A DNA stretch of 64,000 bases from positions 124,001-188,000 of the forward strand of contig NZ_KB895381.1 of NCBI RefSeq assembly GCF_000374825.1, written 5' to 3'. Position 1 is the stretch's first letter. Each line of letters opens with the position of its first letter. The position numbers were made by a program, and so were the translations under genes. The notes beneath the pieces were generated by a model that was not told where the DNA came from, searched no databases, and saw only the letters and a program-made list of their open reading frames with translations. This DNA comes from Paenibacillus sanguinis 2301083 = DSM 16941 (GTDB lineage Bacteria > Bacillota > Bacilli > Paenibacillales > Paenibacillaceae). Positions 35,155 through 43,896 of this stretch are shown here, piece by piece.

Positions 35155-38100
35155 AGGATACAGCAGGGATTGACCTGCTGCCATGGATCCGATCATCTTC
35201 TGTGGCGGCCGCTGACGATCAGACCTCTCAAAGCACCTGGCTAGAAGCTGGCGAGAGAGCCGAGTGGCATTATCCCGGCGTTCATCTGGATAACCACTGG
35301 TTCAAGCACGGCTTTGTCAGTATCAATTCACACAGTGTAGATTTGCGGGATTGGTACGGACTTGAGGTTGAGGCGGAATGGCAGAGCCGGCCTTTTGCAG
35401 AGCAGGAGGCGCTGGAGCTGCTGCTTGAAATCGGGCTGCTCCGAGACCGCAGTCCTTTGCCGGAGGAACTGGAGTATGTCACGCTGCGTACCCTTGTGCC
35501 GCCGGGAGCCTTGGATCATGAAAAGGGTCATGGCCTCGTTAGAGCAAGGCTTCCGTTTCAGAGCTTTGATGATCAGAAGGTGCTGGCGGGCAAATGGAAA
35601 TTTGTCCGGAGTGTTCGGCTGACACCGCGCTGGACAGGGGAAGAGCAGCCACCGTTAAAGCTAGCCAAGCTGCGCTTTATCCGCCGGCCAGCCCTATTTG
35701 CCGAGCTGCCGGTACGGTCGATAGCGGCTGCCGCAGGCGATTTGGCGCGCTATACAGTGAAGCTGCACAATTGCACCGAACATACGCAGCCTGTCGTCAT
35801 TTCCTGCACGCGCTACGGCTGGGAGACGATGAAGGTGACCGTCACACCCGAGAACTGTGTGCTCAAGCCTTGGGAGTCGCGCGAGATTGTGGTGGACGTG
35901 GAGGTGCCGCCGCGTGTTGCCCCCGGTGGCTTTGAGCTTCAAAGGCTGGTTCTAGTGCCTGGCGGTAGAGGGGAATGGGCGGAGGAACTGACGCTGTATA
36001 CCGTGCGTGAGCTGCCGCACCCTTATATCAAGCATAAGGAAGCAGGCTGGGAGCAGGTGCGTCAGAAGGTTGAGAAGCATCCATGGGCTAGGGAGCTGCG
36101 TGACATGTACGTGCGGCGTGCCGAGCAGTGGGAGCTGCCCGAGCCGCAGACCGGGCCGTATTTATTTGAAGCGCATCATTCCCATGAGGCGGAGAACGCG
36201 GTTATTGCCTGGAAGCTGACGGGTCGTCAGGATTTGGCGGACAAGGCTGTCCGCTTCCTGCGGGCTACCGTGGACCCGGAGCGGGGATATCCGACCACCC
36301 GGCGCGCCTGTCATCAGGAGCTGGTGCATGAGGGTGAATATTTCAAGCATACGGCGGTGGTGTATGATTTGCTTGCCGCGTCTGACTTGCTGACTGCCGA
36401 GGATCATGCTCATGTGGCGAGGTCGTTCCGCCTGTTCATGGAGCTGATAGATTGGGCGCTGAGTGTCGGGGGCATTTCCAACTGGACGCTGGCGGAAATG
36501 ATCGGGGCGCTTTATTGCAGTCAGGCGCTGCAGGATTATGAGCAGATGAACCGCTTTTTGTATGGCGCGGGAGGCTTTACGGATCATCTGTCCAAGGGCA
36601 CACTGGATGACGGCTGGTGGTATGAATGCTCGGTTGGCTACAATTTGATGGCTGCGGGCCTGTTCTCCGAAGTGGTGCAGAGCTGTCGACCATGGGGGAT
36701 CAATCTGGACGGGGTGTGGGTGCCGGCTCAATATCATCATCAGATTACGCCGGAGACCGGAGACCAGATCGATGGGCTTTGCCTGGATGTCTGGGGACCA
36801 AACCAATCCAATCATCGCTCGATCACCCAGTTATGGGATAGTCTGCTGCCGTATGCCGATTACCGGAGCGTTCTGTTTGGCATTAATGATTCCGCAGAAT
36901 CCAAGCTGCCGGGCATCGCGCCGAGAGGCTATATGGATGCCCGCTATGACTTGGCCTATTATTTGTACGGCAAGCCGGAGTATGCGGATGTGCTGCTGAA
37001 TTGTGAACTGGCTGACCGCGATTTGCTGTACGCAGCGGAGCAGTTGATTCCAAGCGAGACCCAGCCTTATCTGACCTCCGGTTATTCCGATATCGCCGGG
37101 GTAGCGGTGCTGCGTTCGCAGACGCCGGGGCGCAAGCCCCGTGAGCAGCTTCAGGCGGTGGTCAAATACGGAATTCATGGCGGGGCCCATGGTCATTATG
37201 ACCGGGTCAGCCTGCTGTCGATCATGAGATATGGCCGCAGCTTTTACAATCCGGAAAGCATCTGGTACAGCTATCATACCTTTATGTACAAATTTTACGT
37301 GCAGACCTCCATGACCCATAATATGGTCGTTGTGGATCGGAAGCAGCAGGACCCGGCAGAGGGCCAGCGTCTGCTGTTCTACAGCGGCGATTCCTTTCAG
37401 GCCTGCGCAGTAGAGAATACGGCTCGCTGGTCCTATCCCCCATATGGAGGCTGGAGAGTAGCGGGAGACACAACGCTGGCCGAGCGCGTCTGGAATGAGG
37501 GGAGGTCCTTGTCGATACCGGCCGATCCGCCTGAATATACGAAGCGAACCGGCTTTACGGAACCTGTCCAACAGCGGCGCTTAACGGTGGTGCTGGACGA
37601 CTGTCTTATTCTGTTCGACTATGTATCCGGTGAAGAGGAGCATGATTATGATTGCCTGTTTCACTGTAAGGGACTGCGACAGCTTGAGGCGATCGGGCAA
37701 AGGCTGATCAAGCAAACCGACCAGTTGGACCCCGATCCGCTAGGGACGGGTCAGTTCATTACCTTGTGTGACTGGTATGAAATGGAGGGACCGGTCAAGG
37801 CGAGCTTCCGCATGGAATTCGGCCCGGATTCAGACTCGGCTTGGGGGAACCGGACTGCCTTTAACGAGCCAGGCCCGCTAAATATGGATCACTATACGTT
37901 GTGGCCCCAGTCCGTGCAGATGATTGTCGGCAATGATCCCGAGATGCACCCCGTGGACAAGAAGCTGTATTACGAGGTGCGTGGGGATGAGAACACACTG
38001 GCGTCCGGGAAGCTTGGAGCCTGGATTTTTGGCCGGGATGATCTGGAGCTATCGGTTGAGGGGGTAAACACGCTGGAGCTGCGAATTCGCGTAGAGCCTG

Positions 38101-38675
38101 GCATAGGAGACAACGAACTTCCTAAGCCATTAGAAAAAACCGTTTTCTGGGGCGATCCTTATCTGGAGACCTCCAAGGGACGAGTCTACTTATCCGAGCT
38201 TCCGCTGGAGATGGAGAATACGGACCCGGGCAACGGTCCCGGCACAGATTATTTCGGAGGGCCTGTACGCATTCAGATGAAGCAGTTCGACCGGGCCATC
38301 CCCGCCAATCCGCTGAATGCGGAGCAGGAGGGAATCATCCGGATTGATCTTGCGGGAATGGGTGCGTCGCGCCTTGTCGCCTCCATTGGCGGCGATTATC
38401 CGCTAGGCGACGAGACGGAACGGCGCAAGCTGATCAGCGCTCGCAGCACAGGCAAGCAAGCCAGATTTGTTACGTTGATCGAGCCTTATGAGCATCAGTC
38501 GATGATCGTCTCGGCCAGCGCGGAATCGGCTGACCAGGTGTCTGTTCACCTGGCGGACGGCCGGGTACAACGGGTTACGGTCAAAGGTCTGGAGGCAGGC
38601 GGCGATGAGGTAGCGGTTGTCCTGGAGGAACGGGACGCTTCAGGAGCGGTGCTGCGAAGGGAGGTCTCGCGATGA
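35151..38675 (+). CDS. large heparinase II/III-like protein
   Basis: This 1174-residue protein has no signal peptide. The N-terminal 300 residues are beta-rich and not recognised. From about 310 to 640 an alpha/alpha-toroid follows, with GTLDDGWWYECSVGYNLMAA (Glu near 488). At about 676 lies GGAHGHYDRVSLLSIMRYGR, the His/Asp motif of the heparinase II/III beta-sandwich, then SMTHNMVVVDRK. It is longer than typical family members. Cytoplasmic location implies exo-action on imported oligosaccharides. It lies in the chain GH28-like, heparinase-like, hydrolase, each overlapping by 4 bp, so they should be made together. The substrate glycan is unknown. Confidence 0.8.
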   Translation: MKDTAGIDLLPWIRSSSVAAADDQTSQSTWLEAGERAEWHYPGVHLDNHWFKHGFVSINSHSVDLRDWYGLEVEAEWQSRPFAEQEALELLLEIGLLRDRSPLPEELEYVTLRTLVPPGALDHEKGHGLVRARLPFQSFDDQKVLAGKWKFVRSVRLTPRWTGEEQPPLKLAKLRFIRRPALFAELPVRSIAAAAGDLARYTVKLHNCTEHTQPVVISCTRYGWETMKVTVTPENCVLKPWESREIVVDVEVPPRVAPGGFELQRLVLVPGGRGEWAEELTLYTVRELPHPYIKHKEAGWEQVRQKVEKHPWARELRDMYVRRAEQWELPEPQTGPYLFEAHHSHEAENAVIAWKLTGRQDLADKAVRFLRATVDPERGYPTTRRACHQELVHEGEYFKHTAVVYDLLAASDLLTAEDHAHVARSFRLFMELIDWALSVGGISNWTLAEMIGALYCSQALQDYEQMNRFLYGAGGFTDHLSKGTLDDGWWYECSVGYNLMAAGLFSEVVQSCRPWGINLDGVWVPAQYHHQITPETGDQIDGLCLDVWGPNQSNHRSITQLWDSLLPYADYRSVLFGINDSAESKLPGIAPRGYMDARYDLAYYLYGKPEYADVLLNCELADRDLLYAAEQLIPSETQPYLTSGYSDIAGVAVLRSQTPGRKPREQLQAVVKYGIHGGAHGHYDRVSLLSIMRYGRSFYNPESIWYSYHTFMYKFYVQTSMTHNMVVVDRKQQDPAEGQRLLFYSGDSFQACAVENTARWSYPPYGGWRVAGDTTLAERVWNEGRSLSIPADPPEYTKRTGFTEPVQQRRLTVVLDDCLILFDYVSGEEEHDYDCLFHCKGLRQLEAIGQRLIKQTDQLDPDPLGTGQFITLCDWYEMEGPVKASFRMEFGPDSDSAWGNRTAFNEPGPLNMDHYTLWPQSVQMIVGNDPEMHPVDKKLYYEVRGDENTLASGKLGAWIFGRDDLELSVEGVNTLELRIRVEPGIGDNELPKPLEKTVFWGDPYLETSKGRVYLSELPLEMENTDPGNGPGTDYFGGPVRIQMKQFDRAIPANPLNAEQEGIIRIDLAGMGASRLVASIGGDYPLGDETERRKLISARSTGKQARFVTLIEPYEHQSMIVSASAESADQVSVHLADGRVQRVTVKGLEAGGDEVAVVLEERDASGAVLRREVSR

Positions 38676-39499
38676 GCAATCGCAGCCGCACAGGCCTGAT
38701 GGAGCTGCAAGGCGAAGCCAGAACTGGAGATGTGGCATTGTATTATGAATATACAGCGCCGGATCGGCCATGCGACTCAACGCTTGTGTTCATCCATGCT
38801 CACGCTGTGAACCACAGGATGTGGGAGCCGCAGGTAAAGGAATTCGCAGCGGACTATCCCGTGTTGCGTTATGATTTGCGCGGCTATGGCTATTCTTCGT
38901 TGCCCAGGGAGGGCGAGGATTATCTGCACGCCGAGGACCTGCGGCAATTGCTGGAGCGGCTGAGCATCGGCAAGGTACACCTGATCGGCTTGTCGCTGGG
39001 TGCTTTTGTTGCCCTGGACTATTGGGCTTTATATCCGCAACAGGTGGGCTCCGTCACGGTAGCGAGCGCCGGAATTCCGGATCCCAGACCAGAAGCGGTG
39101 ACGCCTTTTACAGGCGATATAGCCGACTTCAAGCAAGCGTGGTACAACAGCCTGCTGGCTCATTGCGGTCCCGATCGGAACGGCTATAGCCAGCGGTTGT
39201 GGGCCATGATTGCAGACTGGACGGCCTGGCAGCCAACTCATGCCGAGCCGGAGTGCCTGCTGCGGGAACGGCTGTTGCCTATGTTGAAGCAGTGCGGGCC
39301 TGTTCCGGTCTGCGCAATAGCAGGAGAGCGGGATTCGGAGGGAGCGAAGGCTTCGCTCCGCTTGCTGCTGGAGCATGTGCCGCAGGGGGAGCTGGTCAGC
39401 ATGGCCGATGTTGGCCATTTTTGCAGCATGGAGTCTCCCGAGAGGTTTAACAGCCTGCTGCGATCGTTCTGGAGCAGGCATGCAGTGCTGGAAGGTTAA
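38672..39499 (+). CDS. alpha/beta hydrolase
   Basis: This 275-residue protein has the classic alpha/beta hydrolase layout. The oxyanion region is VFIHAHAVNHRMW, then LRYDLRGYGYSS, nucleophile Ser108 in the elbow GLSLGA, and catalytic His249 in DVGHFCSME. The acid is likely the Asp in AGERDSEGAK. No signal peptide is present. It overlaps the heparinase-like gene by 4 bp with GGGAGG as ribosome site. In a polysaccharide locus it may remove an ester group or open a lactone from degradation products. The family (enol-lactone hydrolase-like) does not fix the substrate. Confidence 0.85.
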   Translation: MSNRSRTGLMELQGEARTGDVALYYEYTAPDRPCDSTLVFIHAHAVNHRMWEPQVKEFAADYPVLRYDLRGYGYSSLPREGEDYLHAEDLRQLLERLSIGKVHLIGLSLGAFVALDYWALYPQQVGSVTVASAGIPDPRPEAVTPFTGDIADFKQAWYNSLLAHCGPDRNGYSQRLWAMIADWTAWQPTHAEPECLLRERLLPMLKQCGPVPVCAIAGERDSEGAKASLRLLLEHVPQGELVSMADVGHFCSMESPERFNSLLRSFWSRHAVLEG

Positions 39500-39517
39500 C
39501 TGAAAGTGTGGTGGAGG

Positions 39518-39598
39518 ATGGAACAAAAGAAGGGGATGTTGCGCATGACTTGGGCAAAAGAGCTGCTATTTCAATTATCGGGATTCGAGGATGAATGA
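39518..39598 (+). CDS. 26-residue ORF coupled to the esterase gene
   Basis: ATG 39518 with GGTGGAGG just upstream opens a 26-codon frame, MEQKKGMLRMTWAKELLFQL followed by SGFEDE and TGA. The stop overlaps the esterase ATG at 39595, so translation of the small frame would deliver ribosomes to that start. It may be a leader peptide, or the true N-terminus of the esterase separated by a frameshift. I recognise no family. Confidence 0.3.
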   Translation: MEQKKGMLRMTWAKELLFQLSGFEDE

Positions 39599-40653
39599 TG
39601 GATAAAATGACAGAACATGTGATGAATTGGACAACAGACGCTTTTCTAAAGAAGCTTTATGAAGATACGTCAGCCGAACGCTTGCAACTGGCAGAGGCAA
39701 CATCGCTGCAGGAGCAGCGGTCCCGCTTGGCGCAGGCGTTAAGGCGAGCGTTAGGAGCTTTTCCCGAGCACAGCGGTCCGCTAAATCCTGTGTTGCTGAA
39801 ACGACGGGATTATGGGGATTATACCTTGGAGAAGGTCGCTTACACTACGTTGGACGGGGTTAACGTTCCTGTTCTGATTCTGATCCCGAAGGGGAAAAGG
39901 AAACGCTACCCGGCTGTGCTGGCCTGTCATGGCCACGGGAATGGTCAATGGGATGCTGTCGGCATGGATCCTCAGGGCCAAGAGCTGGACGATCCGGGCA
40001 TTCATAACCGGGTTGCCGTGCGATTGGTCAAATTGGGGCTGGTCGTAGTCATTCCCGAAATTATGGGGTTTGGTGTGCGGCGCATGGCAGCGGAGCTGGA
40101 AGAAAATCCGAATTACAGCTCGTGCGCCACGTTGTCCTCTCAATTGCTGATGTATGGTCGGACGCTGGCCGGCATGCGTGTATATGAAGCGATGAGGGCC
40201 CTTGACTATATAAACAGCAGAAGCGATGTGGATGCCAAGCGTGTTGGCATCTTTGGCTTCTCCGGCGGCGGATTGATCGCTGCTTACACGGCTGCGCTGG
40301 ATGAACGAATCAAGGCTGTCGCGCTTAGCGGCTGGACGAATACTTTTCAGGGAAGCATTCTGGCTATGCACCATTGTATTGACAACTATTTGCCGGGACT
40401 GCTGCTTGATGCGGAGCAGCCGGACCTGATCGGGGGATTGCTTGCACCACGTCCGCTATTTGTGGAGGGCGGCGAGCAGGACCCTATCTTTCCTGTAGCT
40501 CATACGAGACGGACGGTGGCGGAGCTGGAGAACAGGTATGCCTTGTGGAACGCCTCCGATCGCTTTCAGTATGAGCTTCATGCCGGAGGTCATGAAATTT
40601 CGGGCAAGCTGTCCTTTGATTGGCTGCATCGACAGCTAAGCGAAGACGAGTGA
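39595..40653 (+). CDS. alpha/beta hydrolase, acetyl esterase-like (Abhydrolase_7 type)
   Basis: This is a 352-residue cytoplasmic hydrolase. An N-terminal helical part is followed by VNVPVLILIPKGKRKRYPAV, the oxyanion stretch ACHGHGNGQ, VVVIPEIMGFGVRRMA, nucleophile Ser223 in FGFSGGG, an acid residue in GGEQDPIFP, and catalytic His in HAGGHEIS. The segment order matches dienelactone-hydrolase-like acetyl esterases of the Abhydrolase_7 class. It is the last gene of the plus-strand locus, 37 bp before a bidirectional terminator. It probably deacetylates or de-esterifies imported oligosaccharides, which is inferred from context. Its start overlaps the stop of the small frame at 39518. Confidence 0.8.
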   Translation: MMDKMTEHVMNWTTDAFLKKLYEDTSAERLQLAEATSLQEQRSRLAQALRRALGAFPEHSGPLNPVLLKRRDYGDYTLEKVAYTTLDGVNVPVLILIPKGKRKRYPAVLACHGHGNGQWDAVGMDPQGQELDDPGIHNRVAVRLVKLGLVVVIPEIMGFGVRRMAAELEENPNYSSCATLSSQLLMYGRTLAGMRVYEAMRALDYINSRSDVDAKRVGIFGFSGGGLIAAYTAALDERIKAVALSGWTNTFQGSILAMHHCIDNYLPGLLLDAEQPDLIGGLLAPRPLFVEGGEQDPIFPVAHTRRTVAELENRYALWNASDRFQYELHAGGHEISGKLSFDWLHRQLSEDE

Positions 40654-40655
40654 AG

Positions 40656-40697
40656 AAAAGCCCGGGGAATGCAGTACATGGCATTCCCCGGGCTTTT
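40656..40697. terminator. bidirectional terminator between convergent genes
   Basis: AAAAGCCCGGGGAATGC (40656-40672) and GCATTCCCCGGGCTTTT (40681-40697) pair perfectly over 17 bp with an 8-base loop. A and T runs at both ends let it serve the esterase (+) and the GH31 gene (-). Confidence 0.95.
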
Positions 40698-40717
40698 AGC
40701 CACGCCGACCTCTTGGC

Positions 40718-42793
40718 TTAGTTTATCGCCGATACTCCGGTAAACGCATAGCGGACTCCTTCATAGCCCCCGGTTCGCTGCACGGTCGCTGTGCCGGCTT
40801 CGTCCAGTGAAACGTCCACCCAGTTCCATTGTCCATTCTGATAATTAAAAGAGTGCCCGTCATCTTCATATAATCGGCAGCGGGAAGCCGTTGTGCCGTA
40901 GCGGCGGAACGAGATATTGAAGACGGCATCCTCTGCAACATAAGGAAGCGGCTTAGCCAATGGCAGCAGGGTTCCGTCCTTCACAAAGACCGGAATGCGC
41001 TCAAGCCCAGGGGTCAGATGGTAGCTTTGTCCTCCCTCGTATTGCTTGCCTGTCCAGAAGCAGAGCCAGGTTCCTTCGGGCAGATAGACATCGCGTTCAG
41101 CTGTGCCGGTCACAATTGGCGCTACCAGCAGCGATTCGCCCATCATATAAGCGTCCTCGATGCCATAGGTATGAACATCTTCAGGATAATCCATGACCAG
41201 TGCCCGGAACGGCGGACGCCCCTCCAAAGCATATCGGGCATACGCTGTGTACAGGTAAGGTATGAGACTCATGCGAGTTTCAAAGAGGGAACGGCAAACC
41301 TCTCGCACGGCTTCATAATCGTCGGCAAATTCACCCCGGATGTTCTGCTCGCGGTTGGTCTGCATCCAGGGCGGATTTGGAATTTGCCAGCAGTTCAGCA
41401 GGGCCATTGGCGAGAATACAGCGGTCTGAACGCGCCTGATTAAATCCTCAGGAGATTCAGCCTGACGTACCTCCGGCGACCAGAGCAGTCCCGAGAAGCC
41501 GCAGTTAACGACGCCGCGAATAAATACCTTGTGGTCATACAGATCGCTGTAAAGGACGAACGGGTAAGGGGATGCCAAGGCCCCCGAGGCTCGTACTTGA
41601 GAGAGCGTGCGTCGTCCGGCTTTTTCAAATGCCTTCTTCAGTGTGGCCTGATACAGAACCCCGATGCTGTTGTGCATCTGTTCGCCGTCCAGACCTGACG
41701 GGAATTCAGTGGCATCTGGAAAGGACCAGTTGGAATGCACATAGTCGGAGTTGTCGCATTCGTCCAGCTTGAAGCCGGCAATGCCTTGATCGATAAACTC
41801 CTGAGTATGATGCGCCTCAAATATATGGCGCGCCTCCGGTAAAGCCAGGTCCGGGACCAGTCCTTCCCAGACCTCATAGCTGCCCGAAAGCGGCTTGAGC
41901 CCCTCATAGATTGGTGATGATGGATGAACAAACAGATGCTCCCACAGATTGACGCGATAGTTCATGCCATAGAGCTGCTCCAGCATGCCCTGATGATCGG
42001 GGAAGCGCTTGTCGTCCCACAAGAACGAACAGGAGTAAGCCCGGCTCTGCCAGCCTGGCTCAAAGCCAAACACATCAACTGGCATCCGGTCCTCCCGGAA
42101 GGTGCTGGCCAGCCGCATAACATCATCCCGAGTAGCGGCGCTATAGGCCCGATACCAGATGCCCAGTCCCCATGCGGGCGGCAGACAGCCTCCGCCAGAG
42201 AAGAGATTGTATCTTTGCACGGATGTGCCCATATCCGGGCCTTCAAACAGGTATAACTCGATGCCGGCGGCAGCGGGGATATCGATCATTACAGTTCGAT
42301 CTCCTTCAGTGACTTGATAGCCGTACAGCTCGATTTCAGACGTGCCCACCTCCTTGGCCACCTCCTTTTTATGCTCGGAGGCTCCCTTCTTCAGATTGGT
42401 TCCGCAGTAGAAGGCCGCATAGCGGGAGGTATCTACATAGACGCCATAGCCTGCTGTTGATACGTAAAAAGGGACCGGAGCATGGCTGTCTCCAGTATCG
42501 GCAACAGGATCACTGTTGACACGAATCACTTTTTTTCGGCTGGTATGATCTACACTATGCAATTGTAGTCCGAATCCATACAGATGCTCCTCCTGCATGA
42601 GGGGAAGCTCAACACGCACACCTCTGGGGGTTCTGGTGGCAAAAATGTCATCGCTGTTAATGGGTGGTGCTCCCGAGCAATCCAGTGCTTCTAGCTCTTT
42701 GTACTTTATAGTTATATCACCAAGACTAACCGGAGTATGAGCTTCCGGCTCCCCAAATCGAAATTTCCATACACCATTGGCTACTTTCTGCAT
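40718..42793 (-). CDS. GH31 alpha-glycosidase
   Basis: This is a 691-residue GH31 enzyme without signal peptide. The N-terminal beta-sandwich (GFGLQLHSVDH) is followed by the barrel with FGFEPGWQSR, FLWDDKRFPDHQGM and the nucleophile motif GFKLDECDN (Asp344; it replaces the usual WNDMNE context). The likely acid/base is in LYSDLYDH (Asp417 or Asp420). The KLDE context is seen in divergent GH31 branches, including alpha-xylosidase-, alpha-galactosidase- or sulfoquinovosidase-like types, so specificity stays open. It is convergent with the lyase cluster and divergent from the AraC gene at 42921, its likely regulator. Ribosome site AAAGGAG. Confidence 0.88.
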   Translation of the reverse strand: MQKVANGVWKFRFGEPEAHTPVSLGDITIKYKELEALDCSGAPPINSDDIFATRTPRGVRVELPLMQEEHLYGFGLQLHSVDHTSRKKVIRVNSDPVADTGDSHAPVPFYVSTAGYGVYVDTSRYAAFYCGTNLKKGASEHKKEVAKEVGTSEIELYGYQVTEGDRTVMIDIPAAAGIELYLFEGPDMGTSVQRYNLFSGGGCLPPAWGLGIWYRAYSAATRDDVMRLASTFREDRMPVDVFGFEPGWQSRAYSCSFLWDDKRFPDHQGMLEQLYGMNYRVNLWEHLFVHPSSPIYEGLKPLSGSYEVWEGLVPDLALPEARHIFEAHHTQEFIDQGIAGFKLDECDNSDYVHSNWSFPDATEFPSGLDGEQMHNSIGVLYQATLKKAFEKAGRRTLSQVRASGALASPYPFVLYSDLYDHKVFIRGVVNCGFSGLLWSPEVRQAESPEDLIRRVQTAVFSPMALLNCWQIPNPPWMQTNREQNIRGEFADDYEAVREVCRSLFETRMSLIPYLYTAYARYALEGRPPFRALVMDYPEDVHTYGIEDAYMMGESLLVAPIVTGTAERDVYLPEGTWLCFWTGKQYEGGQSYHLTPGLERIPVFVKDGTLLPLAKPLPYVAEDAVFNISFRRYGTTASRCRLYEDDGHSFNYQNGQWNWVDVSLDEAGTATVQRTGGYEGVRYAFTGVSAIN

Positions 42794-42826
42794 GCTTTTG
42801 GCTCCTTTATCGATATGAAATATAAC

Positions 42827-42852
42827 GGCATATAGTATATTGTAGGCATATA
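42827..42852. promoter_or_regulatory. direct repeats between GH31 and AraC genes
   Basis: GGCATATA occurs at 42827-42834 and again at 42845-42852, same orientation, 18 bp apart. Direct repeats of roughly two helical turns are typical AraC-family binding half-sites, and the position between two divergent genes fits control of both. Confidence 0.45.
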
Positions 42853-42920
42853 TATGTCAGTAAAGTAGTGCTAGAATATGATGAAATATCGGTCTGCTAT
42901 CTAGATACTGGGGGATATTT

Positions 42921-43787
42921 ATGAAAAGATTGTTTGAGCCAGTTAAGCGTCTTCAATCTGGATTTTGGTGGGATTACAAGGTTAATATTGAGCGGGATTA
43001 TAAAGGATATTACCATTGGCATCAATGCTGTGAATTTATGCTTGTTCATAAAGGTAAGGGCACGGTTGTGGTTAATCAGCAGACATATGAGATCAAACCG
43101 GGCATGCTTTTTTTATTTGAGCCATATCAGCTCCATCAGGTGTATGCGGAGGTTTCCTCGGAACAGGTTTATGTACGCTCCATTTTTTATGCTGACGCGC
43201 AACGGGTTCGGGCATGTTTACTGCCTTTTCCTGCTTTGAAGGGACGATTCGACCATATGCTCACCGCAGCGGGTACATCCCATGTGTATGAATTAGGCGC
43301 TTCTGCGATGCTGGCGCTTGAGGAGATTTATGAGCGATACAATACTTCTTCCCAAGGTGGAGCTGTAGACCATGCGGAAGCTGTAGCTCTGTTGCTCATT
43401 CAATTATTCTATTGGCTGCCGGAGGATACCCTGCATTCTGATTCCAGGGAAGAACGGACGAAGAGACCATTGCGTTATGCTGAAATTGTGATGAACTGGA
43501 TTGAGGAGCATTATGCAGAAGAGGCTATCATGGAGCGATTGGCCAAGGAGACGCATCTGACTCCCAACTATTTGTCTAGAGTCTTCCGTCAGGAGACGGG
43601 TAACAGTATTACCAGCTACTTGATTGCTAGACGAATCGGGCAAGCATGCCGATTATTAGAAACAACCGACCTGGCTGTAGAGCAAATTGGTCAGAAGGTT
43701 GGTTATGCTAACAGTTCTTATTTTATTCATTTGTTCAAAAGTGAAACCGGACTTACGCCATTGAAGTATCGTCGCCTGCATTTTTGA
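42921..43787 (+). CDS. AraC-family regulator with cupin sensor
   Basis: This is a 288-residue protein. The N-terminal cupin-type domain (HWHQCCEFMLVHKGKGTVVV ... PGMLFLFEPYQLHQV) would bind a sugar. The C-terminal AraC DNA-binding domain has NWIEEHYAEEAIMERLAKET and the signature VGYANSSYFIHLFKSETGLT. Length is normal. It is divergent from the GH31 gene with a 127-bp spacer holding the GGCATATA repeats, so it most likely activates that gene in response to an alpha-glycoside. Ribosome site TGGGGG. Confidence 0.92.
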   Translation: MKRLFEPVKRLQSGFWWDYKVNIERDYKGYYHWHQCCEFMLVHKGKGTVVVNQQTYEIKPGMLFLFEPYQLHQVYAEVSSEQVYVRSIFYADAQRVRACLLPFPALKGRFDHMLTAAGTSHVYELGASAMLALEEIYERYNTSSQGGAVDHAEAVALLLIQLFYWLPEDTLHSDSREERTKRPLRYAEIVMNWIEEHYAEEAIMERLAKETHLTPNYLSRVFRQETGNSITSYLIARRIGQACRLLETTDLAVEQIGQKVGYANSSYFIHLFKSETGLTPLKYRRLHF

Positions 43788-43896
43788 GCATAGCGAGATG
43801 GATATTATCCAGGGGGATCAGCTTTTCAATGTCTTGATTTTATTCGCTTTAGCGTATAAGTTAAAAGTTACAGATGTAAAATGGAGAACGATGAAA

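Noticed and set aside
36831-37571. Long minus-strand open frame of 246 codons inside the heparinase-like gene
   Set aside because: It lies wholly antisense to a well-supported gene, has no ribosome site or recognisable motif, and is typical of shadow frames in GC-richer coding DNA.
43798-43896. N-terminal extension of the OmpR regulator from ATG 43798
   Set aside because: The receiver domain starts at residue 1 of the 43897 start, which has a proper GGAGA site; the extension matches no part of the family.
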